The notes under the pieces are model-generated. The model was not told the DNA's origin. It did no database searches and was given only the letters and a program-made list of their open reading frames with translations. This document shows positions 1-9,023 of a stretch of 64,000 nucleotides of DNA, in pieces. A program made the position numbers and the translations under genes. The DNA is from Paenarthrobacter sp. Z7-10 (GTDB lineage Bacteria; Actinomycetota; Actinomycetes; Actinomycetales; Micrococcaceae). Numbering within the stretch: the stretch's first letter is position 1; the number at the start of each line of letters is the position of its first letter. Location of the stretch: contig NZ_JADPVH010000004.1 in the NCBI RefSeq assembly GCF_026932795.1, positions 37,986-101,985 on the forward strand, written 5' to 3'.

Positions 1-70
1 TGGTTTGTGCCTCGGGTGGCGCAGCGGGCTCCTTCACCCGTGCCGCTGCCGCTCTGCGTCGTTCAGCCAT
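1..70 (-). CDS. 5' end of an unidentified gene, cut by the window edge
   Basis: A very good Shine-Dalgarno (AGGAGG, positions 79-84 on the minus strand) lies 8 nt upstream of an ATG at 70. The frame stays open to the window edge and encodes MAERRRAAAARVKEPAAPPE and three more residues. The start is basic and Ala/Pro-rich. It follows the CBS-domain gene by 38 nt in the same direction, so it is probably the next gene of the nitrate operon. Too little is visible to name a product. Confidence 0.6.
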   Translation of the reverse strand, partial: MAERRRAAAARVKEPAAPPEAQT

Positions 71-108
71 CTTGTTCCTCCTGCTCTCGTGGTGGTGCCG
101 GTCGTTGC

Positions 109-594
109 TTACGGTCCCGGCGGCTGCTCCTGCAGGCTGAAACCGTTCCTGGCCCCACCGCATTTGGGGCAACTTGCCGGCGGGTGTTCACCGTGGACGG
201 CTTCGCCGCAGACACCGCATACCCATTCGGTGGCCAGCAGGGCCACCAGATCGCCACGGCTGATGATGCCCACCAGCCGTCCGTCGGAGAGGATGGGCAG
301 CCGGCCGATGCGTTGGCCGACCAGCAGTTGGCGGATGTCGGAGATAGTGGTGTCCGGGCTGGCACTGATCACGGCGGTGCTCATGATCTCCTCCGCCGTC
401 GCCCCGGACTTGGCCAGCAGGTCGTATTCGCTGACCAGGCCCAGCACGTGGTTCACCTCGTCGACCACCGGAACGACGCTGATCCGATGCCGGCGCAGCA
501 GTTCGGCGACGTCGCCAACGGTGGCGCCGGGCGGAACCGTCACCACCGGCTGGCTCATCATCCCCTGCGCCGTCATAGCGATCCGCTTTTCCAT
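109..594 (-). CDS. CBS-domain pair protein with C-terminal zinc ribbon
   Basis: A 161-residue protein with two CBS motifs (about residues 10-65 and 70-122). It ends in a short rubredoxin-like zinc ribbon carrying two CxxC pairs (CGVCG and CPKCG). CBS pairs usually bind adenine nucleotides and sense energy state. Hrp1 (Rv2626c) is a CBS protein of the mycobacterial DosR regulon, but it lacks this exact tail. The ATG at 594 has a clear ribosome site (AGGAAAGG about 8 nt upstream). The gene follows narK by 56 nt, so it probably sits in the narGHJIK transcript. The link to dormancy is inferred from context; the fold assignment is secure. Confidence 0.85.
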   Translation of the reverse strand: MEKRIAMTAQGMMSQPVVTVPPGATVGDVAELLRRHRISVVPVVDEVNHVLGLVSEYDLLAKSGATAEEIMSTAVISASPDTTISDIRQLLVGQRIGRLPILSDGRLVGIISRGDLVALLATEWVCGVCGEAVHGEHPPASCPKCGGARNGFSLQEQPPGP

Positions 595-650
595 GTCGTT
601 TCACCTTTCCTTAGCCGATACCAGTCGGAATAGCTTCCTTTCATCGGCGC

Positions 651-1892
651 CTACCGTTCGGGAGCCGGAAGCGGGGCGTGAAACCCGACTCTGGCCCCGC
701 CGCGCACGGCCACAAGGGTGAACACCAGCGCCAGCACAGCAGTCCCCGCCAACAGCAGCAGCCCGATCGAATAGCTGTGGCTTGCAGGATTGTAGGTTGC
801 ACCCATGACCAGCGGCGGAAAATACCCGCCTAAACCTCCCGCAGCACTGACGATGCCGCTGATGCTGCCCACTTTCCCCTGCGGTGAGAGCACTGCGACC
901 CACGCAAAGACGCCGCCGGTTCCGAATCCAAGCGCCGCCGCCATACCCAAGAAAGTCAGGCCGGCTGGTATGTCGCCGTTGGGCGTCAGGTTGACGATCC
1001 AGGCGAGGACAGCCACTGCGGCCAGTGAAATGAAGACGACTGGCTTGGATCCAATTCTGTCCGCGATCATCCCGCCGATTGGTCTGGCCACTACAGCAGC
1101 AAGGGCGAATCCCGCCGCGCGGGCCCCTGCCGAGGTCGGAGTGAACTGGTAGACATCCCGCAAATAGGTGGGCAGGTAGGTGGCAAAGGATACGAATCCA
1201 CCAAAGACCACTGCGTAGAGGAAGCACATTTTCCAGGTCACGGCCGTGCGGGCAGCATCGGCAAGTTTGGGAGTTACGGGCGTGGTGCTTTTGGTCCACC
1301 CGGGCGACTCACACATGAAAAACCACACGACGGCGGCCATGGCAAGCAGCAGTCCGGCGATCAGCAGGTGCGTGGGCACATAGCCAATCGCGGCGACCAG
1401 CCGGGGGTTGAGGAAGGCCGCCAGCGCCGTCCCGCCCATCCCCGCACCAAAAACGCCGGTCGCGAAACCTCTGCGGGCCGCCGGGAACCACGCACTGACG
1501 AAGGGAATGCCGACCGCGAAAACAGTTCCCGCGATCCCCAGCAGCAGCCCCGCGAGCAGCACCACGATGAAGGAGTTAAGGCTTCCGCCCAACGCCACCA
1601 GCAGGACCGGCACGATGGTGGCCAGCAGCACAAAGGCGAACATCACCCGGCCGCCGAAGCGGTCGGTCAGAGGCCCGACCACAATTCGGCCCAACGAACC
1701 GACGAAGACGGGCATGGCCACCACCACGGCTGTGCTGGTCGAGGTCAGGTGCAGCTGCTGCGTATAGCGGGCACCTAGGGTTGCCACCACATTCCAAGCC
1801 CAGAAACAGACCACCGAGGCTGCTGTCGCCAGGACAAGGTTCCGCGTCCGCCGCCCGTCCTTCCTTGGCGTGGTCAATGGTTCCGCATTCAC
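651..1892 (-). CDS. narK: NarK-type nitrate/nitrite MFS transporter
   Basis: About 413 residues with around 12 hydrophobic segments and the MFS loop GPLTDRFGGR after TM2, typical of the nitrate/nitrite porter (NNP) family. It would import nitrate for NarGHI, or exchange it for nitrite, across the cytoplasmic membrane. I place the start at the GTG at 1892 (protein begins with fMet then NAEPLTTP), 10 nt after the narI stop. The open frame runs further upstream to 1970, but that extension overlaps narI and reads as low-complexity sequence. It lies downstream of narI on the same strand and is probably co-transcribed. Confidence 0.9.
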   Translation of the reverse strand: MNAEPLTTPRKDGRRTRNLVLATAASVVCFWAWNVVATLGARYTQQLHLTSTSTAVVVAMPVFVGSLGRIVVGPLTDRFGGRVMFAFVLLATIVPVLLVALGGSLNSFIVVLLAGLLLGIAGTVFAVGIPFVSAWFPAARRGFATGVFGAGMGGTALAAFLNPRLVAAIGYVPTHLLIAGLLLAMAAVVWFFMCESPGWTKSTTPVTPKLADAARTAVTWKMCFLYAVVFGGFVSFATYLPTYLRDVYQFTPTSAGARAAGFALAAVVARPIGGMIADRIGSKPVVFISLAAVAVLAWIVNLTPNGDIPAGLTFLGMAAALGFGTGGVFAWVAVLSPQGKVGSISGIVSAAGGLGGYFPPLVMGATYNPASHSYSIGLLLLAGTAVLALVFTLVAVRGGARVGFHAPLPAPER

Positions 1893-1902
1893 GGTTGCCC
1901 GC

Positions 1903-2667
1903 TCATTTGTTGCGGGTATCGCGGTCGCGGGTGCCGACTGCGGACCAGCCGCGGCGCACCGGTGCGGCAACTACCCTGCCGGCAATCCTGCCCTTGTCCC
2001 GGCTCCGGTACACGATGTACGGCCGGAACAAATAATGCAGCGGTGCAGTGAAAGCGTGAACCAGGCGGGTGAAGGGCCAGATCGTGAACAGCAGCATGCC
2101 CACCAGCGTATGAAGGTGGAAGGCGAACGGCGCGGTGGCCATGGCCGCAATGTCCGGCTGGAAAATGAACAGCGAGCGGAACCAGGGCGAGACGGTTTCC
2201 CGGTAGTTGTGCCCCTCTCCGCCCAGGAAGACGCTGGCCAGGGTGGTCCACAAGCCGAAGACGATGGCGGCGGTCAGCACCACGTACATCAGCTTGTCAT
2301 TGCGCGTCGTGGCCATGAAGACCGGACCCGTCGTCCGACGGCGGTAGATCAGCAGCAGGATGCCCCCCAGCGTGCCGACGCCGGCTACGCTGCCCACGAA
2401 GAGCGCGTTGAAATGGTAGAACTCCTGGCTCATGCCCACCGCTTTGGTCCAGGACATGGGAATGACCAGGCCAAAGAAGTGCCCGGCGATGACGGCCAGC
2501 AGGCCGAAGTGGAAGACGGGGGAACCGATCCGGAGCAGCTTCGATTCGTACAGCTGGGAGGACCTGGTGGTCCAGCCGAACTGATCGTATCTGTACCGCC
2601 AGATCAGCCCGCCAACCAGGACGACCATCATGACGTACGGCAGCACGCCCCAGAGCAGGATGTCCAT
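1903..2667 (-). CDS. narI: respiratory nitrate reductase gamma subunit (cytochrome b)
   Basis: A 254-residue membrane subunit of NarGHI. It takes electrons from menaquinol at two b-type hemes and passes them to NarH. Five hydrophobic segments are visible. The expected heme histidines lie in FHFGLLAVIAGHFFGL (TM2) and HLHTLVGMLLF (TM5). The ATG at 2667 (MDILLWGVLPY) follows the narJ stop with one base between them, so translation is probably coupled. The open frame reaches further upstream, but only over narJ. Confidence 0.95.
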   Translation of the reverse strand: MDILLWGVLPYVMMVVLVGGLIWRYRYDQFGWTTRSSQLYESKLLRIGSPVFHFGLLAVIAGHFFGLVIPMSWTKAVGMSQEFYHFNALFVGSVAGVGTLGGILLLIYRRRTTGPVFMATTRNDKLMYVVLTAAIVFGLWTTLASVFLGGEGHNYRETVSPWFRSLFIFQPDIAAMATAPFAFHLHTLVGMLLFTIWPFTRLVHAFTAPLHYLFRPYIVYRSRDKGRIAGRVVAAPVRRGWSAVGTRDRDTRNK

Positions 2668-2668
2668 G

Positions 2669-3355
2669 TCAATTCCTTGCCAGCGGCAGCAGCCGCGGGT
2701 CGTAGGGTTCGAGGCCAACCGATTCGGTCGGTGGACCGTATCCAGCCATTTTCATGACGGCCTGTTGGTCCGCCGGGGATTTTCCGGGAAGAGTGTCGCA
2801 GATGGCCGCCAGGATGAGGCTGTGCGGCAGTTTGTCGTCAAGCAGGCCCAGCCGGAGCATTTCCAGACTCGGTCTGTACTGGATCAGCAGGTCCCGGCCT
2901 GCGTCCAGGTCCACGCAGGCCGCAAATTCCAGCACCATTGGAAGGTAGTCCGGCAGTTCGCCATGCGTATCCACCAGGAATTCGCTGCGCCGATAGACCT
3001 GCTTGAAGGCGCCCAGGACCTCGCCCCGGCGGCGGGTGTCACCGTCGGTCCAGTAGGACAGGTGGAGTACATGGCGCTTACCGAGGTCGAATTCGCGCAC
3101 GTACCAAGCCTGCACCTCCATGGGCGGTTCGGATCCCAGATGCGCCAGGACCGGCTCGAAATCGTCGCCCGCGCCGGGATGCTCCGCCAGCACGGACCTG
3201 ATCAACGGCAGCCGGTCCAGAACCTCCTGGTCCGGATACGAAAGACACCACGATGCCGCAAGGTAGACCGCTTTGTTCCGGGCCGCCGTTGCGCGGGCCG
3301 CTGCGGCTCTCTTACTGATTGCATCGGTGCCGGCCGGTTTGTCGCGTTTCCTCAT
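2669..3355 (-). CDS. narJ: nitrate reductase molybdenum-cofactor assembly chaperone
   Basis: About 228 residues. NarJ binds the NarG N-terminus and gates cofactor insertion and membrane docking; it is not part of the final enzyme. The central YVREFDLGKRHVLHLSYW segment and PDYLPMVLEF are typical of NarJ/DmsD-family chaperones. The ATG at 3355 overlaps the narH stop by one base (TGATG). A GTG immediately before it (3358) is an equal alternative. The N-terminus is more basic and Ala-rich than in enteric NarJ. Confidence 0.93.
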   Translation of the reverse strand: MRKRDKPAGTDAISKRAAAARATAARNKAVYLAASWCLSYPDQEVLDRLPLIRSVLAEHPGAGDDFEPVLAHLGSEPPMEVQAWYVREFDLGKRHVLHLSYWTDGDTRRRGEVLGAFKQVYRRSEFLVDTHGELPDYLPMVLEFAACVDLDAGRDLLIQYRPSLEMLRLGLLDDKLPHSLILAAICDTLPGKSPADQQAVMKMAGYGPPTESVGLEPYDPRLLPLARN

Positions 3356-5154
3356 CACTCCTCCCGGGCAATGGCGCCGGGTGCGTTGTCGGCCGGGTTA
3401 CCCGACGCACCGGAGGACGAAGCGCTGGGACCTGCGGCGTCGGGACTGGGTCCGGCTCGGCCGCCGCCGTGGGCGGGGGAGTCCGCGCTCATCTGCGGCT
3501 CGTCCCGCTTCTCCGGAAACAGCCCCTGCGGTGCCCCGTTGCCGTCCCAATTAAGCAGATTGACCCGCCCGCGCAGAGATTGCTCACCGGCGACGGAATC
3601 GGAGGTCTGCCTGTCCCGCAGGGCATTGAACGTCTCGATCGCCACCGGCACCGGCTTGCCGCTGGCCTCGCCGAACGGGGAATCCTGCATGCCGGGACCG
3701 CCGTCGAAGTCCAGCGAGCAGCCCATTTCCTCCAGGTCATGGGCCTGTTCCATGTGGGCCTGGGGGATGACGTAGCGTTCCTCGTATTTGGCGATGGCCA
3801 TCAGCCGGTACATCTCATACATCTCCTGGCCCTCCATGCCCACCGCGGCGGGGATGGCATCGTCGGGATCATTGCCCAGGCTGATGCCCCGCATGTAGGA
3901 GCGCATAGCTGCCAGCTTTTTCAGGACGGCGGTGACCCGGTCCGCGTCCCCGGCGGTGAAAAGCTCCGCGAGGTACTCGACCGGGATCCGCAGCGCATCG
4001 ATGGCCCCGAAGAGGTTACCGTAGTCCTCCGCGTCGTGACCCTGTTCCTTGAGCAGGTCGACGACGGGGGAGAGCGGCGGGACGTACCAGACCATCGGCA
4101 TGGTCCGATATTCCGGGTGCAGCGGCAGCGCCACCTTGTAGACCTTGGCCAGTGCGTAGACGGGGGAGCGCTGGGCGGCGTCAATCCAGTCGTCCTGGAT
4201 ACCCTGCGCCCGGGCCGCGGCCATCACGGCCGGGTCATGCGGGTCCAGCAGCACATCCATCTGCGCATCGTAGAGTTCCTGCGGATCGGTCACCGATGCA
4301 GCCTCCGTGACCTTGTCGGCGTCGTACAAAAAGAGCCCCAGATAGCGCAGCCGGCCCACGCAGGTTTCAGAACACACCGTCGGAAGCCCCACCTCGATCC
4401 GGGGGTAGCAGAAGGTGCACTTTTCGGCCTTGCCGGTTTTGTGGTTGAAATACATCTTCTTGTAGGGGCAGCCGGTGACGCACTGCCGCCAGCCGCGGCA
4501 CTTGTCCTGATCCACCAGCACGATGCCGTCTTCGACCCGCTTGTAAATCGCCCCGGAGGGACAGGATGCCATGCAGGACGGGTTCAGGCAGTGTTCGCAG
4601 ATCCGCGGCAGGTAGAACATGAACGTCTTCTCGAATTCGAGCTTGATCGTGTCCTCGGACTCGCGGCGGAGCTTTTCAATGATCGGATCCAGGTGGCCCA
4701 TTTCGGGAGAGCCGCCCAGATCATCGTCCCAGTTGGCGGACCAGGTGATCTTGGTATCTTTGCCGGTGATCAGGGATTTGGGCCGGGCCACCGGGAAATC
4801 GTCACCCAGAGGTGCATCGATGAGGGTTTTATAGTCGTAGGTCCAGGGTTCGTAGTAGTCCTTGAGCTCGGGCTGGACCGGGCTGGCGAAAAGCCCGAGC
4901 ATCTTGCTGACCCTTCCGCCCGCCTTCAGGACCAGCTTCCCGCGCTTGTTCAGCGCCCAGCCGCCCTGCCACTTCTCCTGATCCTCGTACCGGCGCGGAT
5001 ATCCCTGCCCGGGCCGTGTCTCCACATTGTTGAACCAGACGTATTCGGTGCCGGCCCGGTTGGTCCAGGCCTGTTTGCAGGTGACCGAACAGGTGTGGCA
5101 GCCTATGCACTTGTCCAGATTCATAACCATGCCCATTTGAGCCATAACTCGCAT
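3355..5154 (-). CDS. narH: respiratory nitrate reductase beta subunit (Fe-S)
   Basis: A 599-residue electron-transfer subunit carrying four Fe-S clusters. The cysteine groups CIGCHTC, CEHCLNPSCMASC, CRGWRQCVTGC and CTFCYPRIEVGLPTVC are all present. The Trp in CRGWRQC is the usual sign of the [3Fe-4S] cluster. The ATG at 5154 (MRVMAQMGMV) shares its A with the narG stop (TGATG). The protein is longer than E. coli NarH because of a proline/glycine-rich tail of roughly 80 residues, common in Actinobacteria as far as I recall. Confidence 0.96.
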   Translation of the reverse strand: MRVMAQMGMVMNLDKCIGCHTCSVTCKQAWTNRAGTEYVWFNNVETRPGQGYPRRYEDQEKWQGGWALNKRGKLVLKAGGRVSKMLGLFASPVQPELKDYYEPWTYDYKTLIDAPLGDDFPVARPKSLITGKDTKITWSANWDDDLGGSPEMGHLDPIIEKLRRESEDTIKLEFEKTFMFYLPRICEHCLNPSCMASCPSGAIYKRVEDGIVLVDQDKCRGWRQCVTGCPYKKMYFNHKTGKAEKCTFCYPRIEVGLPTVCSETCVGRLRYLGLFLYDADKVTEAASVTDPQELYDAQMDVLLDPHDPAVMAAARAQGIQDDWIDAAQRSPVYALAKVYKVALPLHPEYRTMPMVWYVPPLSPVVDLLKEQGHDAEDYGNLFGAIDALRIPVEYLAELFTAGDADRVTAVLKKLAAMRSYMRGISLGNDPDDAIPAAVGMEGQEMYEMYRLMAIAKYEERYVIPQAHMEQAHDLEEMGCSLDFDGGPGMQDSPFGEASGKPVPVAIETFNALRDRQTSDSVAGEQSLRGRVNLLNWDGNGAPQGLFPEKRDEPQMSADSPAHGGGRAGPSPDAAGPSASSSGASGNPADNAPGAIAREE

Positions 5155-8100
5155 CAGTACTGCACCTCCTGGGAACGACGGCGGATGGTGGAAACGTTGT
5201 CCCGCTGGTTTCCGGTCGGGCCAAGATAGTTGAAGGCGTAGGTCAGCTGGGCATAGCCACCGATGAGGTGTGAGGGTTTCACCAGCAGCCGCGTCAGTGA
5301 GTTGTGGATGCCGCCGCGCCGCCCGGTCGCTTCCGACTTGGGAACGTCGATGGTGCGTTCCTGGGCGTGGTAGACGTACACCACACCCTCCGGCATCCGG
5401 TGACTGACCACGGCCCGCGCCACGTAGACCCCGTTGAGGTTCACGCACTCCACCCAGTCGTTGTCCTTCGCCTCGATGGAAGCCGCATCCGCCGGGCTCA
5501 TCCAGACGGTAGGCCCGCCGCGGGAAAGCGAAAGCATCAGCAGGTTGTCCTGGTATTCGGAGTGGATGGACCACTTCGAGTGTGGTGTCAGGTAGCGCAC
5601 CACGACTTCCTTCGTTCCGTTGGGCCCCAGCTTCGGTTCACCGAACAGACGCTGCATGTCCAGCGGCGGACGGTAGATCGGCAGCGCCTCGCCGACATCG
5701 CGGATCCAGTCGTGATCCAGGAAGAAGTGCATCCTTCCCGTGAGGGTGTGCCAGGGCTTGAGCCGCTCCACATTGATGGTGAACGGGGAGTACCGCCGGC
5801 CGCCCGACTCGGATCCGGACCATTCCGGGGAGGTGATCACCGGAACGGGACCGGCCTGAGTCTGGGCGAAGGTGATGAATTTTTCCTCTGACCCCTCCGC
5901 GAGATCGGCCAGTTTCCGCCCGGTCCGGATTTCCAGGTCCTTGAATCCCTGCACCGCCAGCTGGCCGTTCGTGGTCCCGGAAAATGCCAGGATCGCCTCG
6001 GCCATCTTGGCATCGGTATCGATGGCGGGTCTGCCGTCGGCGGCGCCTCCGAGCATCACGCCGTTGGCATGGCTGAGCCGGTCCAGCGCGCCGTCGAGTT
6101 TGTAGGTGACGTTCTTCACGGTGAAGCCGAGGGTGTCCGCCAGCGGTCCGACGGCGGCGAGTTTGTCCGCGATGGCCGTATAGTCCCGCTCCACCACCGA
6201 GAAGACGGGCATGTTCTGCCCCGGTACCGCGGGGATGTCCGGCTCGCGCCAGTCACGGACGACGCCGCCGGGCTGGGCCACCTGGCCGGCGGTGTCGTGC
6301 TGGAGTGGGACGCTGACCAGGTCCCGGCGCACGCCCAGGTGGGTCTTGGCCTGCCGGGAGAGCTCTTCGGCCAGCAGATGGAAGGTCTCGAAGTCGGTCT
6401 TCGTTTCCCAGGGAGGGTCGATGGCCGGGGTGAAGGCGTGCACGAACGGGTGCATGTCAGTGGAGGAGAGATCGTGCTTCTCGTACCAAGTGGCCGCGGG
6501 GAAGACGATGTCGGACAGCAGCGTGGTGGAGGTCATCCGGAAATCGGCGGAGACCAGCAGGTCAAGCTTGCCCTCGGGAGCCTTTTCATGCCATTTGACG
6601 TCCCGCGGTTTGAGCCCCTCGGCGTGGTCCTTGCCCATCACGTTGTTGTGCGTTCCGAGCAGGTTGCGCAGGAAGTATTCGTTGCCCTTGGCCGAGGAGC
6701 CGAACAGATTCGAACGCCACAGCACCAGGGTCCGCGGCCAGTTTTCCGGCGCGTCCACGTCCTCGATGGCCGGCGTCAACGTCCGGTTCTTGAGGGCATC
6801 GGCGATATAGGACGGCGTATCCTTTGCGGTTCCGGCCGCGACGGCGGCCTCGGCCTCATCGGCAATGTCCAGCGGGTTGCGGTCGAACTGCGGATAGAAC
6901 GGCATCCAGCCCAGCCGCGCGGACTGGGCCAGGGTGTCGGCCGTGTGCATGCCGTCGAGGCTTCCGGTGGAGAGCGGGGATTTCAGCGCGTCCGCGGAGT
7001 AGCCGTCCTGCCGCCACTGATCGGTGTGCATGTACCAGTAGCCGGTGCCGATCATGGTCCGCGGCGGCCGGGCCCAGTCCAGCGCGTTGGCCAGGGACAC
7101 CCAACCGGTCGTGGGCCTCGTTTTCTCCTGCCCCACGTAGTGCGCCCAGCCGCCGCCGTTGCGTCCCATGCAGCCGGTGAGCATCACCAGGGACAGCACC
7201 GCCCGGTAGGTGGCGTCACCGTGGAACCACTGGCAGATGCCGGCGCCCATGATGATCATCGAGCGGCCCTTGGATTGCTCGGCGTTGCGGGCGAATTCGC
7301 GCGCAACCCGGATGCAGGCCTGCGCCGGGACGGACGTGATTTCCTCCTGCCAGGCCGGCGTGTAGGGCGTGCTGGCGTCGTCGTAGTCTGCCGCCCAGTC
7401 GCCGGGCAGCCCTGGCCGGCCGACCCCATACTGGGCCAGCATCAGGTCGAACACGGTGGTGACCAGATGCCCATCCACCCGCAGCACCGGCACGCCGCGG
7501 CGCAGCACGCTGCCGGCACCGGCGGGGTCTTCGAAGCAGGGCAGCAGGATTTCGGCGCTTTCGGACGAGACCTCCAGCAGCGACAGCGCCGGATCGACGC
7601 CCTCCAGGTCCAGGTTCCATTTGCCCTTGCCGGATTCGTTGTAACGGAACCCCATCGACCCGTTGGGCACCACGGCGCGGCCGGTCAGCTTGTCGAAAAG
7701 CACCGTCCGGAACGCCGGGTCCTCGGCTCCTGCCTCAGCCGGCAGGTCCGCCGCGGTGAGGAACTTGGACGGAACCAGGCCGCCGCCGTCGTGCTCCTCC
7801 AACCGCACCAAAAACGGCAGGTCCGTGTACTGCCGGACGTAGTTGGAGAAATACGGCACGTCGCGGTCAACGAAGAATTCCTTGAGCATGACGTGGCCCA
7901 TGGCCATCGCGAGAGCGGCGTCGGTGCCAGCCTGCGCGGGCAGCCACTCATCCGCGAACTTGGTGTTGTCCGCATAATCGGGACTGACGGCGACCACTTT
8001 GGTCCCGCGATAGCGCACCTCCGTCATCCAGTGCGCGTCCGGCGTCCGGGTCACCGGGACATTGGAGCCCCACATCATCAGGTAGGTCGAATCCCACCAG

Positions 8101-8867
8101 TCGCCGGATTCGGGCACATCCGTCTGGTCCCCGAAGACCTGCGGACTGGCCACCGGCAGGTCCGCGTACCAGTCGTAGAAGGAAGTCATCACCCCGCCGA
8201 TGAGCTGGATGAAGCGGTTGCCGACGGCGTGGGAGACCATGGACATCGCAGGAATGGGGGAGAAGCCGGAGCAGCGGTCCGGCCCGTAGGTCTTGATCGT
8301 GTGGGTGTGTGCGGCGGCCGCCATCTCGATCGCCTCCTGCCAGGAGACGCGCACCAGACCGCCCTTGCCGCGCGCCTGCTGGTAGCGCCGCCGTCGTTCC
8401 GGATCGGTGACGACGTCCGCCCAGGCCAGCACCGGATCCTTCAGCCGACCCTTGGCCTCGCGGTACATCTCCACCAGCACGCCGCGGGCGTAGGGGAACC
8501 TGACACGGGTGGGCGAGTAGGTGTACCAGGAGAAGGCGGCCCCGCGTGGGCAGCCCCGTGGCTCGTATTCGGGGCTGTCCGGACCCACGGAGGGATAGTC
8601 GGTTTGCTGCGACTCCCACGTGATGATGCCGTCTTTGACATAGACCTTCCAGGAGCAGGATCCGGTGCAGTTGACCCCATGCGTGGAGCGGACCACCTTG
8701 TCGTGGCTCCACCTGTCCCGGTAAAACACGTCCCCCTTGCGGCCACCCTCGCGGAACACCGCCCGGCCATCGTCCGTCTGGTCCCATTTCGTGAAGAAAC
8801 GGCCAAGTTTGAGCATTGCGTCCGACACGGGCCCGTCAAGGCCCGGCACCATCAATTCAGTAGCCAT
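5154..8867 (-). CDS. narG: respiratory nitrate reductase alpha subunit (molybdopterin)
   Basis: A 1237-residue catalytic subunit of the membrane-bound, cytoplasm-facing nitrate reductase. It reduces nitrate to nitrite at a Mo-bis-MGD centre. The N-terminal [4Fe-4S] ligands are in THGVNCTGSCSW, with His as first ligand (about residue 63) as in NarG. The Mo-ligand Asp lies in YDWYADLPVASPQ. There is no Tat signal, as expected for the NarG type. I choose ATG 8867. A GTG two codons upstream (8873) also fits. Upstream, TAGGGT at 8879-8874 can be read either as a -10 element exactly placed for a leaderless start or as a Shine-Dalgarno (AGGGTG). The gene heads the narGHJI(K) operon. Confidence 0.97.
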   Translation of the reverse strand: MATELMVPGLDGPVSDAMLKLGRFFTKWDQTDDGRAVFREGGRKGDVFYRDRWSHDKVVRSTHGVNCTGSCSWKVYVKDGIITWESQQTDYPSVGPDSPEYEPRGCPRGAAFSWYTYSPTRVRFPYARGVLVEMYREAKGRLKDPVLAWADVVTDPERRRRYQQARGKGGLVRVSWQEAIEMAAAAHTHTIKTYGPDRCSGFSPIPAMSMVSHAVGNRFIQLIGGVMTSFYDWYADLPVASPQVFGDQTDVPESGDWWDSTYLMMWGSNVPVTRTPDAHWMTEVRYRGTKVVAVSPDYADNTKFADEWLPAQAGTDAALAMAMGHVMLKEFFVDRDVPYFSNYVRQYTDLPFLVRLEEHDGGGLVPSKFLTAADLPAEAGAEDPAFRTVLFDKLTGRAVVPNGSMGFRYNESGKGKWNLDLEGVDPALSLLEVSSESAEILLPCFEDPAGAGSVLRRGVPVLRVDGHLVTTVFDLMLAQYGVGRPGLPGDWAADYDDASTPYTPAWQEEITSVPAQACIRVAREFARNAEQSKGRSMIIMGAGICQWFHGDATYRAVLSLVMLTGCMGRNGGGWAHYVGQEKTRPTTGWVSLANALDWARPPRTMIGTGYWYMHTDQWRQDGYSADALKSPLSTGSLDGMHTADTLAQSARLGWMPFYPQFDRNPLDIADEAEAAVAAGTAKDTPSYIADALKNRTLTPAIEDVDAPENWPRTLVLWRSNLFGSSAKGNEYFLRNLLGTHNNVMGKDHAEGLKPRDVKWHEKAPEGKLDLLVSADFRMTSTTLLSDIVFPAATWYEKHDLSSTDMHPFVHAFTPAIDPPWETKTDFETFHLLAEELSRQAKTHLGVRRDLVSVPLQHDTAGQVAQPGGVVRDWREPDIPAVPGQNMPVFSVVERDYTAIADKLAAVGPLADTLGFTVKNVTYKLDGALDRLSHANGVMLGGAADGRPAIDTDAKMAEAILAFSGTTNGQLAVQGFKDLEIRTGRKLADLAEGSEEKFITFAQTQAGPVPVITSPEWSGSESGGRRYSPFTINVERLKPWHTLTGRMHFFLDHDWIRDVGEALPIYRPPLDMQRLFGEPKLGPNGTKEVVVRYLTPHSKWSIHSEYQDNLLMLSLSRGGPTVWMSPADAASIEAKDNDWVECVNLNGVYVARAVVSHRMPEGVVYVYHAQERTIDVPKSEATGRRGGIHNSLTRLLVKPSHLIGGYAQLTYAFNYLGPTGNQRDNVSTIRRRSQEVQY

Positions 8868-8873
8868 GGTCAC

Positions 8874-8916
8874 ACCCTAGGAGCTGGCGATACCCAGCGC
8901 TAGGGTCTAACGAATT
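8874..8916 (-). promoter_or_regulatory. narG promoter: half-conserved DevR-like box plus -10
   Basis: The plus strand at 8903-8916 reads GGGTCTAACGAATT. The promoter-proximal half (GACCC on the minus strand) matches the box found at other promoters here; the distal half does not. Its centre (8909.5) lies 30.5 nt from the first base of TAGGGT (8879-8874), the same spacing as four stronger copies. A near-palindrome ACCCAGCGCTAGGGT (8892-8906) overlaps it. Regulation by the DevR homologue is inferred. Confidence 0.5.
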
Positions 8917-9023
8917 GTCCACAAAACGCTGCCCTAATTAACCGGCGTCTGCAACGCAACGATTCGCCGTGGGACAGCGGCCGAACGGCCGAACGCCTCT
9001 TGAGACGTCTGTGCGGGGGGACA

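Noticed and set aside
2630..5229. Long plus-strand open frames opposite the nar genes
   Set aside because: They are antisense to conserved Nar proteins, lack ribosome sites and show no domains; a high-GC codon artefact.
3355..5574. narH starting at 5574 with 140 extra residues
   Set aside because: The extension is narG read in another frame; ATG 5154 overlaps the narG stop and begins the family homology.
5304..8903. A 944-codon plus-strand open frame opposite narG
   Set aside because: Composition mirrors the narG codons; no recognisable domain or start signal.
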